Below are positions 7,331 through 11,270 of a stretch of 11,270 bases of DNA, in pieces. The notes beneath the pieces are model-generated. The model saw nothing but the letters and a program-made list of their open reading frames with translations, made no database searches and had not been told where the DNA came from. The stretch is from an uncultured Clostridiaceae bacterium (lineage in GTDB: Bacteria > Bacillota > Clostridia > Lachnospirales > Lachnospiraceae), in assembly GCA_949841235.1 (NCBI GenBank), contig CATKZA010000015.1, forward strand, positions 1-11,270, written 5' to 3'. Each line of letters starts with the position of its first letter. Position 1 is the first letter of the stretch. The position numbers were made by a program, and so were the translations under genes.

Positions 7331-7357
7331 TACCACATAATCCATATTATGTGGTAT
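7331..7357. repeat. Right inverted repeat / dif-like recombination site
   Basis: This dyad has 11-bp arms, TACCACATAAT (7331-7341) and ATTATGTGGTA (7346-7356), around the centre CCAT (7342-7345). With one flanking T it is the exact reverse complement of 7068-7094. The centre reads ATGG in the left copy and CCAT here, so the sites have defined and opposite orientation. It ends two bases before the recombinase stop codon. Confidence 0.85.
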
Positions 7358-7361
7358 TTTT
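7331..7361 (+). terminator. Terminator formed by the right repeat plus a T-tract
   Basis: On the plus strand the 11-bp stem with a 4-base loop is followed directly by TTTTT (7357-7361). It lies about 20 bases downstream of the expected start of transcription from the 7274-7302 promoter. The stem is AT-rich, so strength is uncertain. The T-tract overlaps the complement of the recombinase stop codon. The left repeat is not followed by a good T-tract in the leftward direction, so the same stem should not stop transcription in the ON state. Confidence 0.5.
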
Positions 7362-8211
7362 ATATTGTGAGCACAAGCCCCATATCTTCTAGGATTTTTC
7401 GATGTTTTTGACTGGGCGTCTTGATATAGATTCTTGTCGTTTCAATACTACTGTGACCTAAAATATCCGCCGTCTTGCCGATATCTTTTCCCAACTGGTA
7501 ATAGGTTTTCGCAAACAGATGCCGCAGATTGTGAGGATATACTTTTTCTTTTTCCACCCCCGCCTCCTCGCAAAGCATCTTCATCTCCTTCCAGATATTG
7601 CTCCGATCCATTGGCCTGCCACTAGAGGTGCAGAACACCGGTCCGCTGTCCATCCCTTCCCGTCGGATGTACTCCAGCAGCAGCATCTGGAGGCTTCTGG
7701 GAATCAAAACCCGCCGCTCCTTTCCCTTGCAGGAAACATCGGCCATGCCGTTCCTCACCGCATCCACCGTGATCATCCCCAGCTCGCTGACGCGTATCCC
7801 CGTGGCGCAGATGGTCTGAATCACCAGTGCCAGCCTGGTCCTGCCATCCGCCATGGCCGTCTCCACCAGCCTCTTATATTCCTCCCTGCTCAGATCCCTA
7901 TTTTCCGGAGTGAAGGTCTCCTTCTGCACTTTGCAGGTCTTTACGCACAAATCATGCCAGCCCATGTAGCTCAAAAAGCGATTAATCGCTACCAAGTAGG
8001 AGTTGATGCTGCTTGTCTTATACTGTTTGCATCCCATTAACGCCTCCTTATATTCAATCATTCGCTTCTTGGTCAATTCTTCTTTCCCCGCAAAAGCCAT
8101 CAGTTTCTTCACATCCCTGATATACTTTTGTATCGTGGTACTGCTTTTTTCCTCTTCGTAGAGACATTGTTGAAAATTCCTGATAGATTGCTCCGTAATA
8201 ATTCTTTTCAT
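7360..8211 (-). CDS. Tyrosine site-specific recombinase (XerD/phage integrase family), probable DNA invertase
   Basis: The 283-residue protein has the two-part plan of tyrosine recombinases. An N-terminal SAM-like DNA-binding domain covers about 5-95 (MKRIITEQSIRNFQQ...). The catalytic domain follows, with R140 (ATGIRVSEL), a Lys in KGKERRVLIP (162/164), H227 and R230 in PHNLRH, H253 in GHSSIETT, and the nucleophile Y262 in TRIYI. All catalytic positions are present and the length suits the XerD type, so it should be active. I start it at 8211 because AAAGGGGG lies 7 bases upstream; an in-frame ATG at 8286 would add 25 residues but has poor ribosome-site spacing. There is no phage or conjugative gene nearby. 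The stop codon is two bases from the right inverted repeat, so its natural substrate is probably the 7068-7357 segment. The family is certain; the invertase role is inferred from position. Confidence 0.93.
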   Translation of the reverse strand: MKRIITEQSIRNFQQCLYEEEKSSTTIQKYIRDVKKLMAFAGKEELTKKRMIEYKEALMGCKQYKTSSINSYLVAINRFLSYMGWHDLCVKTCKVQKETFTPENRDLSREEYKRLVETAMADGRTRLALVIQTICATGIRVSELGMITVDAVRNGMADVSCKGKERRVLIPRSLQMLLLEYIRREGMDSGPVFCTSSGRPMDRSNIWKEMKMLCEEAGVEKEKVYPHNLRHLFAKTYYQLGKDIGKTADILGHSSIETTRIYIKTPSQKHRKILEDMGLVLTI

Positions 8212-8218
8212 GGCACTT

Positions 8219-8226
8219 CCCCCTTT
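8219..8226 (-). promoter_or_regulatory. Ribosome binding site that sets the recombinase start
   Basis: AAAGGGGG on the minus strand lies 7 bases before the ATG at 8211. The upstream in-frame ATGs at 8286 and 8235 lack a well-spaced Shine-Dalgarno sequence, which favours the shorter protein. Confidence 0.65.
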
Positions 8227-8316
8227 TCCTTCCATGAACCCTAATGCCGAAAGTTCCTTTCGACACGCCGATTCAAGATAAATCATTTCCCTTTATAGTA
8301 TCATGCGTAAAAGAAT

Positions 8317-8349
8317 GTTACTATTCACGGCTTCGCCAATCATAGCAAC
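8317..8349. repeat. Imperfect hairpin with a GTTACTATTCAC arm
   Basis: Arms of 15 bases around a TTC loop pair at 10 of 15 positions (GTT, CTAT and GGC blocks). The arm GTTACTATTCAC matches 11 of 12 bases of the complement of GTGAATAGTTAC at 7224-7235 inside the invertible segment, so the two copies point in opposite directions. It lies in the untranslated leader of the recombinase gene. It could be a dispersed small repeat, a structured leader or a protein site; function is unknown. Confidence 0.4.
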
Positions 8350-8367
8350 AAAAGAATACATATCTCT

Positions 8368-8376
8368 ATTGTATCA
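8368..8376 (-). promoter_or_regulatory. Possible extended -10 promoter of the recombinase gene
   Basis: On the minus strand, TGATACAAT is an extended -10 (TGn then TACAAT, five of six bases matching TATAAT) about 157 bases before the recombinase ATG. There is no good -35 box at the right distance, as extended -10 promoters allow. This is a weak prediction. Confidence 0.35.
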
Positions 8377-8665
8377 CAATTCAATTATTTCTAGCGTGCA
8401 ACATCGTTATTCCATGTCATTTGACAAAATTTTTCTTCCATTTTAGGAAGATGTATGATATGATATTATATTAAATAACACAAAAATAAGCAGGCAAACA
8501 GTCATATCTGCTTCGCAGACAACACTATATAGATAAGTCCACGGATTGCTTCAGTTTTTTATTTCTTTGAAATTATGGGATATAAATATAGAAGCATGAC
8601 GGCAAGATATTTTCGAATATGAAAGTAATATAAGGTAATGAGATGGCATTTATAATAAAGCAAAA
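8377..8665. other. AT-rich intergenic stretch between divergent genes
   Basis: No coding frame of note is seen here. The stretch holds TTGACA at 8421-8426 on the plus strand without a properly spaced -10, a short dyad TCTTCC/GGAAGA at 8434-8451 next to it, TATGAT at 8454-8459, and a 5-bp hairpin TCTGC-TTC-GCAGA near 8507-8520. It probably carries the promoter of the small plus-strand genes, but I cannot choose one with confidence. Its base composition is clearly more AT-rich than the large genes on either side. Confidence 0.4.
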
Positions 8666-8680
8666 ATGGAGGATATGCAT

Positions 8681-8923
8681 ATGGCTGATTTATCAGAAGC
8701 TATGATTGGTACTAAAAAGCAAGAAGTATTTCTAGCAATTGATTTTTTGGGAGTATTTTTTTCCATGTTAAAACAAAGAAACAAAAACGTTGTATCAAGT
8801 AAGATATTATTTGACACCATAGGAAAGCATTGCCAAGAGTTCATGGATTTGTTTTTGGATATAGATGTCAGAAATAATTGTGGGGTATATTTTTCACAAG
8901 ATATAGAAGAGGGCATGGGATAA
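8681..8923 (+). CDS. Small hypothetical protein (80 residues)
   Basis: The frame begins MADLSEAMIGTKKQEVFLA and ends EEGMG. I start it at 8681 because GGAGG at 8668-8672 lies 8 bases upstream; the ATGs at 8666 and 8675 overlap that site or sit too close to it. The product has mixed charge, a short hydrophobic run (IDFLGVFFSML) too weak for a secure membrane helix, and a Lys/Asn-rich middle. I recognise no family. It is the only plus-strand gene region in the window, is AT-rich, and is followed without any gap by a second small ORF and then by a strong terminator, which supports a real transcription unit. The opposite-strand frame of similar length looks like a shadow. Confidence 0.55.
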   Translation: MADLSEAMIGTKKQEVFLAIDFLGVFFSMLKQRNKNVVSSKILFDTIGKHCQEFMDLFLDIDVRNNCGVYFSQDIEEGMG

Positions 8924-9046
8924 ATGAAGATTTACTGCAGGAATACGAAAAAAATAATTGACGGCCTCCTCAAGGATTATATTTTCCCTCACTATTCATC
9001 GCAACAAATTCAGTCGCTTTCACTGACTATATTTATAAAGAAGTGA
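8924..9046 (+). CDS. Very small ORF (40 residues), possible gene remnant or in-frame continuation
   Basis: ATG follows directly on the TAA of the preceding ORF (TAAATG, no gap) and is in the same frame. It encodes MKIYCRNTKKIIDGLLKDYI and ends after IFIKK, with its 3' end inside the terminator stem. GAGGG lies about 10 bases before the ATG, so separate or coupled translation is possible. Alternatively the TAA is a nonsense mutation splitting one gene of about 121 residues. No family is recognised. Confidence 0.35.
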   Translation: MKIYCRNTKKIIDGLLKDYIFPHYSSQQIQSLSLTIFIKK

Positions 9047-9057
9047 AAGCGACTTTT
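9012..9057 (+). terminator. Strong rho-independent terminator between convergent genes
   Basis: A perfect 13-bp stem, AGTCGCTTTCACT at 9012-9024 and AGTGAAAGCGACT at 9042-9054, has a 17-base loop and is followed by a T run from 9054 to 9057. It ends the small plus-strand genes. On the minus strand it lies just after the radA operon's last gene, but there it is followed by a mixed GAATTTGTT, so termination that way is less sure. Confidence 0.8.
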
Positions 9058-9095
9058 AATCCGTATAGGGATGAATGATTCTAATCACATCTAAT

Positions 9096-9437
9096 CTACG
9101 TAATCGCATACAGCAATTCCACGATCTGCTTGATATTCTCCAGCGTCCCCCGCTGGTAAGCCGTCTCCTTCTCCAACTCATGGGCCACGTTATTTACCTC
9201 GAAAGCCGTAGCCAGCAAATCATTCAGAAGATCCTCAATCGTATCCGAAACCACCTTAATGTCCTTCTCCCCATCCTCTTTCATTTCCAAGACGCACTGG
9301 CGTATCACATCAATCCCGCTCACCAGCTTATCCGTTATATTGATAGAATCAAAGGACATCTGCTCCAGAGAATCCAATGAGTTTTCCATCCGGTCAAGCA
9401 CCAATTCCGTCGTATGTTCCGTTGCCTTTACACCCAT
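9096..9437 (-). CDS. Uncharacterised helical (coiled-coil-like) protein downstream of radA
   Basis: The 113-residue product, starting MGVKATEHTTELVLDRMENS, is acidic and almost wholly helical in pattern, with heptad-like spacing of Leu, Ile and Val and no signal peptide or membrane segment. The C-terminal part (about 65-110, DTIEDLLNDLLATAFEVNNV and onward) is loosely like the helical signalling region of chemotaxis receptors, but too short and too weak for assignment. It starts only 3 bases after the radA stop codon. Its ribosome site (GGGGGTG, 9 bases before the ATG) lies inside the last radA codons, so the two are surely cotranscribed and probably coupled. Function is unknown; a coiled-coil partner or regulator is a guess. 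Confidence 0.8.
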   Translation of the reverse strand: MGVKATEHTTELVLDRMENSLDSLEQMSFDSINITDKLVSGIDVIRQCVLEMKEDGEKDIKVVSDTIEDLLNDLLATAFEVNNVAHELEKETAYQRGTLENIKQIVELLYAIT

Positions 9438-9440
9438 AAA

Positions 9441-10814
9441 TTATAACACCCCCAGTAACTCATGTATTGTCTGGATGCCAATCAGCTCCATCCCCTTTCG
9501 CTGGGTTTCCTTAATCTCCAGCTGTCCCCGGTTCACCTCCGGCAAGATGCATCGCTTGAAACCCAGCTTCGCAGCCTCCAATACCCGCTGTTCCGCCATA
9601 TTGATTGCACGAACCTCGCCCACCAGGCCCACTTCCCCGAAGCAAATGCTGCCTCCGCTCAGAGCCGTATTCCGATAACTGGAAATCAATGCCGCCACGA
9701 TGGCCAGATCCAACGCCGGCTCGTGAATGCGCATTCCCCCCGCCACGTTGATATAGGCATCACAGTCTCCCATATGCAGGCCCAGCCGCTTCTCTATCAC
9801 CGCCATGAGAAGATTCACTCGATTGTAATCCGTCCCGGCAGCCGTCCTCCTAGGCATGTTAAAATTCGTCTGGCAAACCAAGGCCTGTACTTCAATTAGA
9901 ATGGGTCTGGTGCCCTCCATGGAACATGCCACCACAGAACCCGGCTCGTCCTCCGGCCTGCCTTGCAGCATGTATTCCGATGGATTGGACACCTCTACCA
10001 GCCCATCCCCGCGCATCTCAAAGACCCCTACCTCGTTGGTAGAACCAAAACGGTTCTTCACTCCCCGCAGAAAACGGTAGGAGGCACTGCCGTCCCCCTC
10101 GAAATAAAGCACCGTATCTACCATATGTTCCAACACTCTGGGCCCTGCCACCACGCCTTCCTTGGTCACATGCCCCACCACGAAAATGGAAATCGCCATT
10201 CCCTTGGCAAGGCGCATCAGCGCAGCAGTAGTCTCCCGAACCTGTCCCACACTGCCCGGGGCAGAGCCAAGCTCCTCCCGGTACATGGTCTGGATGGAGT
10301 CGATAATCACTACCTCCGGCTTCATCCTCTGCACCGTGTCCACCACCAGATCCAGATCCGTCTCGCTGAGCAAAAGCATATCCTGCCCGAAATCGCCCAG
10401 CCTGTCCGCCCGCATCTTGATCTGCTTCTCGGACTCCTCGCCGGATACATACAGCACGTTCCTGCCACCCTTCACCAATTTCTGGCACATCTGCAATAGA
10501 AGCGTGGACTTTCCAATCCCCGGATCTCCGCCCACCAGCACCAGCGAGCCAGTGACGATGCCACCGCCCAGCACCCTGTCCAGTTCTCCAATCTGCGTCA
10601 ATGTGCGGACTTCCCTGGTCACATTCACCTCCGACAGCCTGACAGGCTCCCGCCGTTCCCTGATTCTCTGGACGCTTCCCCCGGAGGACTTCACTACCGG
10701 CTCCTCCACGAAGGTATTCCACTCCTTGCATCCGGGACACTGCCCAAGCCACTTGGCACTCTCGTGACCACATTCCTTGCAGAAAAAAACGGTCTTATTC
10801 TTGCCCTTCGCCAT
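9441..10814 (-). CDS. radA: DNA repair protein RadA (Sms)
   Basis: The full-length 457-residue RadA is a RecA-like ATPase and DNA-branch-migration helicase used in recombinational repair and, in Firmicutes, in transformation. It has an N-terminal C4 zinc finger (C12, C15, C26, C29), Walker A GGDPGIGKST at 95-104, Walker B VVIIDS with D172, the RadA-specific KNRFG motif at 253-257, and a C-terminal Lon-protease-like domain (about 275-457, TDYNRVNLLMAVIEKR). Length and all motifs are normal. The start lies 3 bases after the stop of the upstream gene with only a weak ribosome site, so translation is probably coupled. In many Firmicutes radA closes a ctsR-mcsA-mcsB-clpC operon. Those genes are not in view, but the upstream part of this operon lies beyond the right edge. 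Confidence 0.98.
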   Translation of the reverse strand: MAKGKNKTVFFCKECGHESAKWLGQCPGCKEWNTFVEEPVVKSSGGSVQRIRERREPVRLSEVNVTREVRTLTQIGELDRVLGGGIVTGSLVLVGGDPGIGKSTLLLQMCQKLVKGGRNVLYVSGEESEKQIKMRADRLGDFGQDMLLLSETDLDLVVDTVQRMKPEVVIIDSIQTMYREELGSAPGSVGQVRETTAALMRLAKGMAISIFVVGHVTKEGVVAGPRVLEHMVDTVLYFEGDGSASYRFLRGVKNRFGSTNEVGVFEMRGDGLVEVSNPSEYMLQGRPEDEPGSVVACSMEGTRPILIEVQALVCQTNFNMPRRTAAGTDYNRVNLLMAVIEKRLGLHMGDCDAYINVAGGMRIHEPALDLAIVAALISSYRNTALSGGSICFGEVGLVGEVRAINMAEQRVLEAAKLGFKRCILPEVNRGQLEIKETQRKGMELIGIQTIHELLGVL

Positions 10815-10817
10815 AGG

Positions 10818-11231
10818 CTATAACTTCACCACGCGGATCTTCACCACTTGGCCCGCATCCATCTCCAGGCTCAGCACCAGTTTTCCGCCCAAGTTCGTCT
10901 TCATCTTATCAAAACTGGTATCATCCACATAGACCTTATACTCTGTCTCCGGCTCCAGCTCCAGCGTTATGGAAGTATCTTCCAAGCCCTCCACGGAAAA
11001 GATCGTCTCGCTGTCCGTGGCCTTCAATTCCGTCACCACCGTCCCAGGCACGGACTCATATACAAACAGGCCGTTCTTTTCCAGTTTGGTAATCTCCTTA
11101 AATGTCTTCACCTTATACAGGTCTCCCTCAAACTCAAAATCAGACTTCTTCTGCTTGGTGTCATATTCATAATTCCCAAAACTCAAAGTCCCATTGTCCT
11201 CTTTGCGAATCAGTTCCTTAATTACTGGCAT
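10818..11231 (-). CDS. Conserved clostridial protein of unknown function upstream of radA
   Basis: The 137-residue product starts MPVIKELIRKEDNGTLSFGN. I chose this ATG because GGGAGGAG lies 6 bases before it; an in-frame ATG at 11264 would add 11 residues without a visible ribosome site. It appears beta-rich and acidic, with no signal peptide. The conserved-looking core is SDFEFEGDLYKVKTFKEITK, GLFVYESVPGTVV and KMKTNLGGKLVLSLE. Proteins of this kind next to radA in Lachnospiraceae are, from memory, often labelled endosialidase or endosialidase chaperone, but nothing here shows a sialidase site (no Asp-box), so I would not use that label. It lies 3 bases upstream of radA and belongs to the same operon. 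Confidence 0.85.
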   Translation of the reverse strand: MPVIKELIRKEDNGTLSFGNYEYDTKQKKSDFEFEGDLYKVKTFKEITKLEKNGLFVYESVPGTVVTELKATDSETIFSVEGLEDTSITLELEPETEYKVYVDDTSFDKMKTNLGGKLVLSLEMDAGQVVKIRVVKL

Positions 11232-11237
11232 GTGCTT

Positions 11238-11245
11238 CTCCTCCC
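11238..11245 (-). promoter_or_regulatory. Ribosome binding site of the pre-radA gene
   Basis: GGGAGGAG on the minus strand lies 6 bases before the ATG at 11231 and decides this start over the upstream in-frame ATG at 11264. Confidence 0.65.
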
Positions 11246-11270
11246 GTGCAAATTTGCCGTACAAATGTCT

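Larger units (their letters stand above)
7068..7357. mobile_element. Putative invertible DNA segment (phase-variation switch)
   Basis: These 290 bp are bounded by two perfect 27-bp repeats in inverted orientation (7068-7094 and 7331-7357), with 236 bp between them. The segment holds no ORF but has one strong promoter pointing right. A tyrosine recombinase gene abuts the right repeat, and a large surface-protein gene lies downstream on the left, reading away from the segment. This is the standard arrangement of an inverton, as in the RecV-controlled switches of Clostridioides difficile. In this orientation the promoter points away from the surface-protein gene (OFF). Inversion would place the -10 box at about 7123-7128, facing left and about 295 bases from the LRR start codon. 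Inversion is inferred from the arrangement; one sequence cannot prove it. Confidence 0.78.

Noticed and set aside
7068..8211. An integrated phage or integrative element with attachment sites
   Set aside because: The repeats are inverted, not direct, and lie on the same side of the recombinase gene. There is no excisionase, relaxase, replication or phage gene nearby, and nothing but the promoter lies between them.
8650..8916. Minus-strand 88-residue frame opposite the small plus-strand gene
   Set aside because: It has no ribosome site I can see, and its Ser/Phe/Cys-rich make-up is that of an antisense shadow. The plus-strand frame has GGAGG at proper spacing and a terminator.
10018..10773. 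Minus-strand 251-residue frame and plus-strand frames overlapping radA
   Set aside because: They are out of frame with RadA, which is complete with all its motifs. Their length comes from the GC-rich codon bias of radA.

Overview
The window looks like chromosomal DNA of an anaerobic, low-to-mid GC Firmicute, most likely a Lachnospiraceae (clostridial cluster XIVa) gut or rumen bacterium. The grounds are the two large secreted proteins, which carry BspA-type leucine-rich repeats, FIVAR and Ig-like modules, Pro-Ser linkers and lysine-rich C-termini, and the gene order of a radA operon with a small uncharacterised partner. No species can be named from the sequence alone.

Layout, left to right. 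(1) 1-2894, minus strand: a secreted GH5 glycoside hydrolase with two Big_2-like domains, an unassigned module, a Pro-Ser linker and a C-terminal BspA-like LRR, cut by the window edge. (2) 2895-3030: a leader with three overlapping inverted repeats. (3) 3031-6828, minus: a 1265-residue secreted BspA-like LRR/FIVAR/FN3-like surface protein. (4) 6829-7357: its upstream region, which holds a 290-bp segment bounded by two perfect 27-bp repeats in inverted orientation. (5) 7360-8211, minus: a tyrosine recombinase whose stop codon lies two bases from the nearer repeat. (6) 8212-9057: an AT-rich stretch with two very small plus-strand ORFs and a strong terminator. (7) 9096-11231, minus: three tightly packed genes, namely a 137-residue conserved protein, radA, and a 113-residue helical protein.

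The main discovery is in region 4 with its neighbours: it has every part of a phase-variation switch (inverton). Each 27-bp repeat is itself a dyad whose centre is asymmetric, with a layout like a Xer/dif site (CATAA, 6 bp, TTATGT). The two copies point in opposite directions, which predicts inversion of the DNA between them. That DNA contains one good sigma-A-type promoter (TTGAAT, 17 bp, TATAAT), and in this sequence it points away from the surface-protein gene, towards the end of the recombinase gene. There it runs within about 20 bases into the right-hand dyad, which is followed by five T residues and can act as a terminator. So the sequenced orientation should be OFF. Inversion would aim the promoter at the LRR gene and probably, by read-through, at the GH5 gene, giving ON/OFF expression of a surface protein together with a polysaccharide-degrading enzyme. 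The parts are directly visible. The inversion itself, and the roles of the recombinase and operon, are inferred.
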